A DNA stretch of 64,000 nucleotides, from NCBI RefSeq assembly GCF_026891975.1, contig NZ_JAPTGB010000011.1, positions 1-64,000 of the forward strand, read 5' to 3'. Below are positions 1 through 8,560 of this stretch, piece by piece. A program made the position numbers and the translations under genes. Numbering within the stretch: position 1 is the stretch's first letter; each line of letters begins with the position of its first letter. The notes beneath the pieces are model-generated. The model saw only the letters and a list, made by a program, of their open reading frames with translations, did no database searches and had not been told where the DNA came from. This DNA comes from Methanocorpusculum petauri (GTDB taxonomy: Archaea > Halobacteriota > Methanomicrobia > Methanomicrobiales > Methanocorpusculaceae).

Positions 1-17
1 AACCAACTCTGATACAC

Positions 18-43
18 ACACAACTGAAAAAACTCAGCTGTGT
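18..43. other. Inverted repeat near window edge
   Basis: Arms 18-27 and 34-43 pair with one mismatch around an A-rich 6-base loop. It lies beyond the 3' end of the minus-strand smc/scpA operon, so it could be part of its 3' region, but there is no T-tract tail. Apart from this and the small ORF at 123-233, nothing is recognised in the first 216 bases. Confidence 0.3.
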
Positions 44-122
44 CTCACATACAGACCATCGGGCTGTGAGATAACAACATAGGACAAGGAGCTATTTATA
101 TCCACCGCATTCAAAATCCAAC

Positions 123-233
123 TCAGAAAAACTGCGTCACAAGACTACCCAATGCAACAATCGCAAGACCAACAATGCACAAAACAATCAGTGCAACCGC
201 AACAATCTTCAGAAAATTATGCTGTTTCCTCAC
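123..233 (-). CDS. Possible 36-aa single-pass membrane micro-protein after scpA
   Basis: A GTG-started frame of 36 codons overlaps the last codons of scpA by 17 bases and ends in TGA. It encodes a short basic N-terminus (MRKQHNFLK) followed by about 22 strongly hydrophobic residues rich in I, V, L and A, then a short polar tail. This is the pattern of a single-span membrane micro-protein, translated by coupling to scpA. I do not recognise a family. No clear ribosome site separate from the scpA coding sequence is visible, so it may be fortuitous. Confidence 0.35.
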   Translation of the reverse strand: MRKQHNFLKIVAVALIVLCIVGLAIVALGSLVTQFF

Positions 234-975
234 TCTTCGTTGAACAACCATCGGAAATCACCACCCATAGATCACCAAAGAACTCATCCTGCTCCAGATC
301 AACAAGACCATCCAGCATCAGAAACAAGCACGGAATATACACCTGATACAGCGGCCAGTGCAAAGCAGAAACAAGTTCATACAGCGAAACACCCGGATCC
401 CGCGCATCAGGATGCTCGCACACAATTGCATAAATCTGCTGCGCCATCGCATCGTACGCCTCATCATGCGCAATACCCACCACATCCTCTGCATCCGGCT
501 CCGGAAACACCTCATCCTCAGCGCTCACAAACCTCCGCCGCCGCTGACGGCGGCGTTCCGCCTTCTCCGCCAGCTTCAGCTGTGTAATCAGCTCATACAG
601 CGTAACCGGTCTCTTGCGCGCATCCTTGCGCTTAATCCGGCGATCAATCTCGCGTTCCAGCATCTCAATCGGACCAAGGGCACGAGCAGTAACCACATCC
701 TCCGCAAACGGATCCGCATCCCCTGCAAACGGATCCTCATCCGAAAACTCCCCCTCATCTCCATCCTCCTGCGGCACATCCAGATACTCCGACTTCATTC
801 GCAGAAGCACCGACGAATAAAACAGCGTTCTCCCCGAAACACGAAGATCCAGTTCACGGCGCCGCTCTAGCTCCGCAAGGAACCGGTCTGTCACCTCAAC
901 AATATCAATATTCCACGGATCAATCTCTCCGCGCTCCGCCATCTGCACCAGAATCTCAACCGGTTCCTCAGACAT
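217..975 (-). CDS. scpA: Segregation and condensation protein ScpA (kleisin)
   Basis: 252 aa. ScpA is the kleisin that bridges the two ATPase heads of an SMC dimer in chromosome condensation and segregation. The N-terminus (PVEILVQMAERGEIDPWNID) is the characteristic ScpA opening, a helical segment that binds the SMC neck; the middle is rich in Asp/Glu (about 75-95), and the C-terminus has the winged-helix-like segment ending in acidic residues. The ATG overlaps the smc stop by 8 bases, so the two are translationally coupled. No scpB is visible on this side of the window edge. Confidence 0.9.
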   Translation of the reverse strand: MSEEPVEILVQMAERGEIDPWNIDIVEVTDRFLAELERRRELDLRVSGRTLFYSSVLLRMKSEYLDVPQEDGDEGEFSDEDPFAGDADPFAEDVVTARALGPIEMLEREIDRRIKRKDARKRPVTLYELITQLKLAEKAERRRQRRRRFVSAEDEVFPEPDAEDVVGIAHDEAYDAMAQQIYAIVCEHPDARDPGVSLYELVSALHWPLYQVYIPCLFLMLDGLVDLEQDEFFGDLWVVISDGCSTKSEETA

Positions 976-3900
976 TCGTCTTCACGCCCGTGACAAGAGT
1001 ACTCTTATCCGGCCGGATAGTCACCCCCATAATTCTATCCGCAGCCTCAATCATCGGCTTACGAAGCGACACAATCACAAACTGACTCGAAGAACACAAC
1101 TCCCGCACCATCTGCGAAATACGCTCCACATTCGCCCCGTCCAGCGACATATCAACCTCATCAAACGCATAGAATGGAGCCGGCATATACCGTTGAATCG
1201 CAAAAATAAACGACAATGTCGTCAGAGACTTTTCACCGCCCGACATCATATTCAGTCGATGCACCTCCTTATCGCGCGGCCGCACCTCAAACGTCATACC
1301 ACCAAGGAACGGATCCTCCGAATTATCCAGCACAAGATGACCTGACCCCATCGTCAGCCGTGCAAAAATATCCTGGAAATTCGTGTTAATCGCGGTGTAC
1401 GCCTCCATAAACGCATCAAACTTCATCTGCGCAAAACTCTCGATCCGCTCAAGCAGCGCCTCGCGCTCGCGGGAAAGCACATCCTTGCGAGCCGTCCGCT
1501 CCTCAGACTTCGCAACCGCCTCATCGTACTGCTCAATCGCCAACATATTCACCGCACCGAGTTTCCGGATTGCGCGCTCCGTCGTCGCAATACCCTCCTC
1601 AATCTCATCCACCGACAGAGTACACTCAACCTCGTTCGTCACACTGCCGCGAATTTCCTCAATTTCCGCCGCAACCGCAGACGCCTTCTCATCCAAAGCC
1701 GCAATCTGCACACGGCATCGCTCAATTTCCGACGACAGAGACAACAGCCGTGCCTGCGACTCATCCACTCGCGCCTGCATCGCTGCGCGTTCATTACGCA
1801 GAATCTCAAGCTCACCCGTAAACGACTTCTGCCGCTCCTCAAGAGCGGCAATCGCCGCAGTCGCATCAGCAATCTGCTGGTTACACACCGCAATCTCCTC
1901 ATCCAGTCTCGCATTTTTCGCCGCAAGAGCATCCTTATCAGCAGTCCGTTCCTCCAGACGCTTCTTGAAATACTGACGCTCGCGATTCACATCTGCGAGA
2001 TCCGCTTCCTTCGTATCAAGACGGCGCTTAATATCATCAGCATCACGGCGGGCCTTCTGCAGTTTTTCCGTCAGAAGCGTGAACTCCGACTCATCCAGAA
2101 CACTCCGGATCTCCGCAATCCGCGAGTTCATCCCCGAAATAATATCCGTCAGTTCGTCCTGTCGAACTTCAAGCTCCGCAACCTTTGCCGAAACCTCCTG
2201 TGCATCATGCTCCATGCCGGACAGTGACTCAGTAATCGACATCTCCTCATCAGCAATCGCATCAAGACGCCGGTTACACTCCGCAATCGTCAGCTCAAGT
2301 TTCGTAATCACAGCATCAACCCCGCTCTTCTCAGCGCGCAGGCTATCCGCAACCGCCTTGTTCCGTGACTCGGCCGCAACCAGATCGCTCTCCTCACTCT
2401 TCAATTCCGAAAGCTTCGCCGTAATCTGTGCCGACTCCTTATCAACCGCCGCACCAAACCCGCGAATATCTTTCCGGATAGAACCGCCCGTCATCGCACC
2501 AGCTTTCTCCAGCAGTTCGCCGTCCAGCGTCACCATCCGGAACCGTCCCATCAGCCGCCTGCCCGCCTCCAGCGTTTCAACCACTACCGTCTGACCAAAC
2601 ACCAGACTAAACGCATTACGATACTCCTCATCAAACTCCACCAGATTCAGCGCGTAATCGATCACACCGTTCCCCGCAACCGGCGGTAACGGCGCCGCAG
2701 GCTTAATTTTATTCAGCGGCAAAAACGTTACCCGTCCAAGCCGCTCCTCCTTCAGATATCGGATAGCATCCGACGCAGTCTGATCCGTATCAACAACCAC
2801 ATTCTGCAAACGGCCACCAGCCGCAATATTCAGTGCCGTCGTATACTCCGATGGCACCTTCCCGAGACGCGCAACCGTACCGAACACCCCGTCCATCTCA
2901 AGAACCGCAGAGATCGCACGATTCGACTCGGCAGACACCTGCTGCTGTGCCTCAAGCCGCATCATTCTCTGGGTCAGTCGGCCGATCTCTTCACGGATCG
3001 GTTCAAGAGACCGGCGGCACGACATCATCGATCGATCAGCCTCACCGATCTGTTTATCGAACACCAACTTCTCCTTCTCCTTCTCGGAAAGTTCCTTTTC
3101 CAGAGTATCAATCTCCGCCTGTTTCTCGGCGCGTTCCTCCACCAACTGACTCTGCTGACGCTTCATCCGTTCGGATTCCTGCGCACGGATACGGCTGCGC
3201 TCAATAATACCGTCCCGCTCGGAAAGAATAGATGACCGCTCCGCTTTCTTCCCTTCAATCTGCCCCATAAGAGCAATGAGTTCCGTCTGAGCACCTTCAG
3301 AGTCCTTGCTCTTCTTGTCCATCAGCTCCTGAACCTGATCAAGCACCTTTTTCTGCGACTCATACTCCATCGCAAGATTCGCCCGATCAATCTGAAGCTG
3401 ACGGAAATCCTTGTTTTTATCCGCAATAGAGTTCTCAAACTTCTTCATATCAATGAAGATATCATTCATCGAACTCAGATTGCCTTCCTTCTCCTTCTTC
3501 AGACGGCCGATTGTCTGCTCGGCCACGCGGATATTGCCGCGCTCCGCCTCAAGATCCGCCAAGAGCTTGATGTACTCTGGTCCGCTCTTCTCCGAAATCT
3601 GCCGGTCAATATCCTTGACCTCCTCTGCCCTGCACTCGCGCTCATGTGTCTCAAGGGCAATCGAATCATTGATGCGGGAAAGTTCGGTCTCCTGATCAGC
3701 CTTTGCAAGAGCAATCGTGGAGAGTTCGCGTTCAAACTCCCGCAGCTGGGCAACCTGTCGGGCTGCACGGAAATAATCAAGCTCTCCCTGCAGTTTCTGA
3801 TATTTGACCGCCCCCTCACGAGCATCCTTCAGTTCCTCAATCCGAACCGCAAGGTCTGCCAGGAGCAATTCCTCGCGCTCAATTCTCGCCCGCACCTGTT

Positions 3901-4411
3901 CAAGTTCGGTCAGTGCCTGTTCCTTCTTCGAGTCGAACTCAGCAACACCGGCAATCTCATCGATCATCTTCCGGCGGTCAAGATCGCTCATCTCCATAAT
4001 GCGGGTCACATCACCCTGCATCACCACATTATATCCATGAGGTTTGATACCGTATTTGGAAAGATAAGCAAGCACATCCGTCTGGGTACAGAGGCGTTCA
4101 TTCAGATAATAATAGCTGTAGTAGCCGCTCGCCGTCCGCTTGATTCTCCGACGTATTTTTGTCTCATCAGAAAATGTCAGGGTGACTTCTGCAGTGTGTT
4201 TACCAGAGATGTTATTGATAAGATCCGTCAGTTTTTCTGCACGGAGAGAGCGTGCGCTTGAAAGGGACAAGACAAAGAGTATGGAATCGATAATATTGCT
4301 TTTCCCCGAACCATTTGGACCGGAAATTACCGTAAATCCCTCATAAAAAGGGATTTTTGTCTTTCGGGAAAAAGACTTGAAATTATCGATATCAACCTGA
4401 ACAATATGCAC
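968..4411 (-). CDS. smc: Chromosome segregation protein SMC
   Basis: 1147 aa, a normal size for SMC. The protein is a long antiparallel coiled coil with an ATPase head made from both ends and a hinge in the middle. Walker A is at 31-38 (GPNGSGKS), the hinge lies at roughly 500-650, and the C-terminal head carries the ABC signature (MSGGEKSL) and Walker B with catalytic Glu (FYAFDEVDMSLD). It follows a coiled-coil gene by 14 bp and overlaps scpA, so smc and kleisin are co-expressed. The many long frames on the opposite strand are products of the biased codon usage. Confidence 0.97.
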   Translation of the reverse strand: MHIVQVDIDNFKSFSRKTKIPFYEGFTVISGPNGSGKSNIIDSILFVLSLSSARSLRAEKLTDLINNISGKHTAEVTLTFSDETKIRRRIKRTASGYYSYYYLNERLCTQTDVLAYLSKYGIKPHGYNVVMQGDVTRIMEMSDLDRRKMIDEIAGVAEFDSKKEQALTELEQVRARIEREELLLADLAVRIEELKDAREGAVKYQKLQGELDYFRAARQVAQLREFERELSTIALAKADQETELSRINDSIALETHERECRAEEVKDIDRQISEKSGPEYIKLLADLEAERGNIRVAEQTIGRLKKEKEGNLSSMNDIFIDMKKFENSIADKNKDFRQLQIDRANLAMEYESQKKVLDQVQELMDKKSKDSEGAQTELIALMGQIEGKKAERSSILSERDGIIERSRIRAQESERMKRQQSQLVEERAEKQAEIDTLEKELSEKEKEKLVFDKQIGEADRSMMSCRRSLEPIREEIGRLTQRMMRLEAQQQVSAESNRAISAVLEMDGVFGTVARLGKVPSEYTTALNIAAGGRLQNVVVDTDQTASDAIRYLKEERLGRVTFLPLNKIKPAAPLPPVAGNGVIDYALNLVEFDEEYRNAFSLVFGQTVVVETLEAGRRLMGRFRMVTLDGELLEKAGAMTGGSIRKDIRGFGAAVDKESAQITAKLSELKSEESDLVAAESRNKAVADSLRAEKSGVDAVITKLELTIAECNRRLDAIADEEMSITESLSGMEHDAQEVSAKVAELEVRQDELTDIISGMNSRIAEIRSVLDESEFTLLTEKLQKARRDADDIKRRLDTKEADLADVNRERQYFKKRLEERTADKDALAAKNARLDEEIAVCNQQIADATAAIAALEERQKSFTGELEILRNERAAMQARVDESQARLLSLSSEIERCRVQIAALDEKASAVAAEIEEIRGSVTNEVECTLSVDEIEEGIATTERAIRKLGAVNMLAIEQYDEAVAKSEERTARKDVLSREREALLERIESFAQMKFDAFMEAYTAINTNFQDIFARLTMGSGHLVLDNSEDPFLGGMTFEVRPRDKEVHRLNMMSGGEKSLTTLSFIFAIQRYMPAPFYAFDEVDMSLDGANVERISQMVRELCSSSQFVIVSLRKPMIEAADRIMGVTIRPDKSTLVTGVKTNV

Positions 4412-4425
4412 GGGTTCTCCCGGGG

Positions 4426-5172
4426 TTAGCGGCGTTTCTTGGAGTCGTCCATTACAGTGTCGTCTTCAGCAGCTTCAATAACCGCATCGGAATCGGCGCG
4501 GATCGCCATGGATCGGGAAGTGTGACCGGGGTTATATCCGGTTCCGGCAATGATAACACTGTGATCCGTCGTCTTCTTGCGCTTCTGAATCGTACCGTCA
4601 GGCTGCATCACGTACTCAAACTCGCCGGCCTTCAGCTGCTCAACAGGAACCTCCGGTTCAGGTACGGGGACCGGTTCTGGTGCAGGAGATGAAATTGCAT
4701 GGCGTGAAGTCCCTGCGCGCACAGGAGTTGCCGGATGTGCCGTGCGTTGGGGAACAGCACGCGGAGTCGGAGCGCGGACAGGTTCATCCTCAACATCTGC
4801 CACAGGACGACGGCCGGGAACTGCACGAACCGGTACCGAGCGCGAGGGAACCGCCTGCACAGGGCGGCCAGTTTCGGAAACGGATTCAGGTTTTTTCTGA
4901 CCAAATCTGGATTCTGCGTGAACTCTTGACTGACCACCACGCATCTCCTCAAACTGCATCGCAAGCTTGCGGGTCACGGACTTGAGATCAAGCATCTCCT
5001 CAGTGAGACCTTTCACCATCGCCTCAAGTTCGCGAACCTTTCTCTCAAGAGCATCGGTATTTTCGGATTTTGCAGGAGTTGCTACGGAATCTGCACCTGC
5101 TTCATGCTTAATATTCATTTCACGCTCCTGCTCAGCAAGTTCGTGTTCTAAAAATTTCATTCTGGTATCCAT
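4426..5172 (-). CDS. Coiled-coil protein of unknown function upstream of smc
   Basis: 248 aa, family not recognised. Residues about 1-90 are a heptad-like Glu/Lys/Leu-rich coiled coil; about 90-185 is a Pro/Arg/Val-rich low-complexity stretch, probably disordered; the C-terminus contains a short ordered-looking segment (FEYVMQPDGTIQKRKK) and an acidic tail ending DDSKKRR. It is the first gene of the smc-scpA operon, with smc starting 14 bp after its stop, suggesting a role with SMC (inference). The start chosen is the first of two in-frame ATGs (residues 1 and 5). Confidence 0.75.
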   Translation of the reverse strand: MDTRMKFLEHELAEQEREMNIKHEAGADSVATPAKSENTDALERKVRELEAMVKGLTEEMLDLKSVTRKLAMQFEEMRGGQSRVHAESRFGQKKPESVSETGRPVQAVPSRSVPVRAVPGRRPVADVEDEPVRAPTPRAVPQRTAHPATPVRAGTSRHAISSPAPEPVPVPEPEVPVEQLKAGEFEYVMQPDGTIQKRKKTTDHSVIIAGTGYNPGHTSRSMAIRADSDAVIEAAEDDTVMDDSKKRR

Positions 5173-5245
5173 GAGCGCATTTTTCCTTGTAAATTAATTA
5201 ATAGGTTTTTCTGTGCCTATTCTATAAGAGATTTGCGGCCCCGAC

Positions 5246-5310
5246 ATGGAGATACCACGAAAAGATTTCGTTGAATTCTCCAGGAATACTTTTCAGAAAA
5301 TAACCAGCCG
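5246..5310 (+). pseudogene. Decayed fragment related to the sequence at 33.6 kb
   Basis: The 218-bp gap between RuBisCO and the coiled-coil gene holds a segment matching the region 3' of the tRNA array. Eighteen bases at 5256-5273 are identical to 33595-33612, with 13 of the next 16 similar. A second block at 5283-5306 matches 33694-33720. The blocks are contiguous here but about 70 bp apart there, as if this copy had an internal deletion. In the matching frame a stop interrupts it. It is most likely a remnant of the same element or gene. Confidence 0.4.
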
Positions 5311-5390
5311 AACCGTATCAGCGTTCCACAGAACAGATCTACGTCTGCACCTGCAGCTAACATCCCGTGAAAAAAACGAGTGAAAAGAAA

Positions 5391-6611
5391 TTATGTTGTT
5401 CCCCAGGAGACAAGGGCTTTGGCAAGCTCTGCATGGGTTTTTGCATACTCCTCAGCAGAGACACCGGAAAGGAACGCATCAACCGCCTGGCGCATAGCCA
5501 TGGCTCCCGCACGGGTACCGTCCGGATGACCGTGAATACCACCACCTGCCTGAAGAATGATCTCCGTACCGAGAGTGGCAAGCTCTGCATGGACCTTGCC
5601 CGGATGCAGACCGCCGGACGCAACCGGGAATACCGGGGCAATCGGTCCCCAAGATTCGGTGAGAATCGTATTGTCACCGAGAATCTCCGCAGCGCTACCG
5701 CCCATCTTTCCGGATACTGTGCCCGTGTGAAGTTGATCTCCTCCGCAGAGACGAACAAGTTTGGCAATCGGCCGCATAGCAATACCGTGATGCAGATTTC
5801 GGGTAAGAGCACCATGCATCGTGCGATGAACATGAATCGGAACAGTGATTGCAGGATCAGCAGCAAGTGCCTGAACCGCGGAAAATCCTGCGGTCAGGAC
5901 ATCAACCATCAGCATGTTTGCCCCGGCTTTCACGGCTTTTTCGCCGATCTCAACAATCTTATCTCCTCCATTGGTGATGTTTAACGCGTAGAGGACCTTA
6001 TGCCCGGTTTCCTGTTCGACTTTATCAAGTACATCCATAACCGCACAAAGCCGGTCCATCAGCGGACAAAACTGCTGGTTGGTCAGCGTCTCATCGTCCT
6101 TGATCAGATCCACACCGCCAACAGCCGCCTCATAAGCAACCGCCGCGGTGTCCTTCGGATTCAGACCGACCTTCGGTTTAATAATAGTACCTACATGCGG
6201 ACGGCGGGACGTCTCGGTTCCCACAATCTTTCTGACGCCCTCAACACCGAACTTCGGACCGGTGTGAACCGCCCGGAATGCATCGGGAAGATCAATATCC
6301 AAAAGCCTGACAGCCTCAAGCTTGCCAAGACCAAACAGGTTTCCGGCAATAACGGAAAGATACTGCGGGATATTACCTGGTTCAAAGATCTCGTAGGGAT
6401 AGCGGATTCTCGTAATATATCCGCCGTCGCCCATGGAAGCAATATCCATAACCTCTCCATCATAGGCGTGAACGTAGGCAGTGTGGTCGTTAACGGTAGA
6501 AAGATGAGTCCAGGTACCGGTGGTCTGCTCCTCCGAGATTGCCTGCGCGGCAAAATCAGCAGTGACACCATCCTTGGGCCGGAAATAGTAAATTGCAATT
6601 AAATCATCCAT
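5391..6611 (-). CDS. rbcL: Ribulose bisphosphate carboxylase, form III
   Basis: 406 aa. Archaeal form III RuBisCO fixes CO2 onto ribulose-1,5-bisphosphate in the AMP/nucleoside salvage pathway, giving 3-phosphoglycerate. The catalytic KPK is at 145-147, the carbamylated Lys and metal ligands at K171, D173 and E174 (GVDLIKDDE), the active-site HRTMH at 262-266, and the loop-6 Lys at K302 (SGKMGG). The ATG at 6611 was chosen because AAGGAG lies just upstream and the family N-terminus starts there; the frame stays open further upstream into the isomerase gene. It sits 16 bp after the R15P isomerase gene, so substrate supply and carboxylation are coupled. Confidence 0.95.
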   Translation of the reverse strand: MDDLIAIYYFRPKDGVTADFAAQAISEEQTTGTWTHLSTVNDHTAYVHAYDGEVMDIASMGDGGYITRIRYPYEIFEPGNIPQYLSVIAGNLFGLGKLEAVRLLDIDLPDAFRAVHTGPKFGVEGVRKIVGTETSRRPHVGTIIKPKVGLNPKDTAAVAYEAAVGGVDLIKDDETLTNQQFCPLMDRLCAVMDVLDKVEQETGHKVLYALNITNGGDKIVEIGEKAVKAGANMLMVDVLTAGFSAVQALAADPAITVPIHVHRTMHGALTRNLHHGIAMRPIAKLVRLCGGDQLHTGTVSGKMGGSAAEILGDNTILTESWGPIAPVFPVASGGLHPGKVHAELATLGTEIILQAGGGIHGHPDGTRAGAMAMRQAVDAFLSGVSAEEYAKTHAELAKALVSWGTT

Positions 6612-6627
6612 GAATATTGACTCCTTG

Positions 6628-7599
6628 TTATCTGAACTCAGAACCGGTAAGTGTCCCGAGGAACTGGTTCTGCAGCTCATCGAATCCCCAGCCGAGATAT
6701 TCCCGCATAATCGTATAGGCAAGATGCGGAGGGAGAGCTCCCGCTTCGGTAATGATCATGTCGATGTACTCGGCAGGAGTCACATCAAAGACCGGATTTT
6801 TAACGCGGACGAACGGGAGAGTTGCTGCAATTTCATCGGGCAGCACCTCACTCTGTGCCCGCTCTTCGATCCGGATCAGTTCGCCGAGGATAGTCCGCGG
6901 AGCGAACTTATACGTCTCGGCAGTAACAATAACATTCTTGCGCGCCTCATTAGCACAGAGAGCAATTTGTGAGGTACCGATTTTATTGACAACCGCACCG
7001 TTCACGGTGATTGCATCAGCACCGACAATGACGAGGTCAACCTCTTTCATCATACTGCGAACCGCAGAGTCAACAATGTAGGTCGTAGGAATCTCATTGT
7101 CGTTTAAGGTTTTGATGGTCAGTCTTCCCTGGTTCCATGGCCTGACCTCGGTTGCATACACCTCAATGTCCTTTCCCTGACGTTTTGCCTCAAGGATGCA
7201 GCCAAGAGCTGCTTTGGAGTTGCAATGGGTCATGATAACACTGCCGTCCGGGATGTGATTTGCACCCATGGCCGCAATACGGTCAATGGCAGTACGGGAC
7301 GACCAGATAAACGAGTCCGCCTTTTCACGAAGGATCCGGCGTGCGGCATCCTCTGTTCTGGCAAGACGGACGTCACGCATCACCATCTGGATAGCGTTCG
7401 GGAGGGAGACCGCGGTTGGGCGGGTTGCGAGAAGAATGCCGGCCGCATGTTCCATTTCTCGGATAAACAGAGAAGCGTCACCGGTATGCGGAAGTGTTTC
7501 GGCGTGATCGCGAAGGGCAGATACTGCTTCACGTGCGATTTTTCCAGCGCCGCGGATCTGCATGGTTTGGATCTGCTCAGCTGTCTGGAGAAGAGTCAT
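6628..7599 (-). CDS. Ribose-1,5-bisphosphate isomerase
   Basis: 323 aa, a member of the eIF2B alpha/beta/delta-related sugar isomerases. It converts ribose-1,5-bisphosphate from AMP phosphorolysis into ribulose-1,5-bisphosphate. The family motif RGAGKIA is at 16-22; the catalytic Cys is C126 (MTHCNSKAAL) and the catalytic Asp is D195 (VGADAITVNG), followed by NK at 205-206. Length and spacing match archaeal R15P isomerases rather than true eIF2B subunits or methylthioribose-1-phosphate isomerase. It is the first gene of the pair with RuBisCO; the AMP phosphorylase is not in this window. Confidence 0.92.
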   Translation of the reverse strand: MTLLQTAEQIQTMQIRGAGKIAREAVSALRDHAETLPHTGDASLFIREMEHAAGILLATRPTAVSLPNAIQMVMRDVRLARTEDAARRILREKADSFIWSSRTAIDRIAAMGANHIPDGSVIMTHCNSKAALGCILEAKRQGKDIEVYATEVRPWNQGRLTIKTLNDNEIPTTYIVDSAVRSMMKEVDLVIVGADAITVNGAVVNKIGTSQIALCANEARKNVIVTAETYKFAPRTILGELIRIEERAQSEVLPDEIAATLPFVRVKNPVFDVTPAEYIDMIITEAGALPPHLAYTIMREYLGWGFDELQNQFLGTLTGSEFR

Positions 7600-7618
7600 A
7601 TGTAAAAAATGGGGGTGC

Positions 7619-7632
7619 TACATTATATATGT
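7619..7632 (-). promoter_or_regulatory. TATA-like box of the R15P isomerase-RuBisCO operon
   Basis: On the minus strand an ATATATAATG element is centred about 27 bp upstream of the isomerase ATG at 7599. That is the archaeal TATA-to-start distance, so transcription should begin at or next to the start codon, giving a leaderless mRNA. This is inferred from spacing only. Confidence 0.5.
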
Positions 7633-7726
7633 GCGGGTACCGGAAACAGGGTTGTAACGTATGAAACGTCCCAGGCATTCCGACGAAAGAATATATGAGT
7701 ATTCACAGCGGATGTAGCAGTAGAGT

Positions 7727-8557
7727 ATGACAGTTGCAGCGGTTTTTGACAGTGCAGGAACACTCCTCAGAACCTATCGGAGTGTTCTGAACGTCGAAGA
7801 GCACAGGATGGCAGATGCAAGCATCGAAACAACAACGCTGACCTTCCAGGACCCGGACAGGATACTGGTTCTCCTCAATCTGCACTCCCGCGACATCATG
7901 GACAAAAATCCCGAGGGTCTTCTTTCCACATATCTGACGGAGGCAGGGGTTCGTTTCGGTATAAGCTGCGGACGGCGGGTAATCGTATCCGATGTTGTCA
8001 GGGATATTTTGTACGAAGATAGTACCGCAAAAATCTCGGACATGCAGGCAGTAATTCGGGACTGCTGGATGAAGGTCTCTCAGAGAAGCGACAACTTCGC
8101 GCTCAATGCAGGTGCAATCATCAATCTGCGGACGAAAAAGATTGAGTTCACCATCACAGCCGCCGGATATCCATTTCCAGGGGTACGGGAGATGATTACC
8201 ATGCTGCATGGTTTGGGCGTCGCCGTGTTCATCGCATCCGGAGACAGAACGGAAAAACTTGCACTAATCGCCGATCAGATCGGCATCCCGCGAAACCGTG
8301 TGCACGGCATTGCAACGCCGGTCACCAAAGCGCAGATTGTCCAAAACCTGAAGACCGAGTACGATGTCGTGGTCATGACCGGTGACGGCATCAACGACCT
8401 CTCCGCAATGAAGGCCGCAGACGTTGCCATCCTCACCGTGCAGCAGGAAGGAGCGCGGCCTGAAATTCTGTTTGAGACAGCGGACTATGTCATAGAAAAT
8501 ATTTGTCAGGCTGCACGGATTATCCGGGAAATGATACTGAATTCAGAAACAGGATAG
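7727..8557 (+). CDS. HAD-superfamily protein, P-type-ATPase-like
   Basis: 276 aa. The HAD core is recognisable: nucleophile motif FDSAGTLL at 7-14, a Ser/Thr motif (FIASGDRTEKL) near residue 167, and the acidic motif TGDGINDLSAMKAADVAI near 220-240, which resembles P-type ATPase phosphorylation domains. An insertion between motifs I and II (about 15-145) is unlike ordinary phosphatases. The second Asp of the usual DxD motif is Ala, so it is probably not a simple phosphomonoesterase. It is transcribed divergently from the R15P isomerase; a TATA-like AATATATGAG lies about 35 bp upstream. The substrate is unknown. Confidence 0.75.
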   Translation: MTVAAVFDSAGTLLRTYRSVLNVEEHRMADASIETTTLTFQDPDRILVLLNLHSRDIMDKNPEGLLSTYLTEAGVRFGISCGRRVIVSDVVRDILYEDSTAKISDMQAVIRDCWMKVSQRSDNFALNAGAIINLRTKKIEFTITAAGYPFPGVREMITMLHGLGVAVFIASGDRTEKLALIADQIGIPRNRVHGIATPVTKAQIVQNLKTEYDVVVMTGDGINDLSAMKAADVAILTVQQEGARPEILFETADYVIENICQAARIIREMILNSETG

Positions 8558-8560
8558 GCG

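Noticed and set aside
1383-3207. Several 90-200 aa open frames on the plus strand opposite smc
   Set aside because: They mirror codon bias of the smc gene, have Ser/Ile/Arg-rich compositions and no starts or family motifs.
5246-5383. 45-aa plus-strand ORF (ATG at 5246)
   Set aside because: It overlaps the decayed repeat and the terminator side of RuBisCO; its C-terminal part is unlike any protein I know, so it is treated as part of the remnant.
6612-6722. Longer RuBisCO start at 6722
   Set aside because: It would lie inside the R15P isomerase gene; the ATG at 6611 has an AAGGAG site and the family N-terminus.
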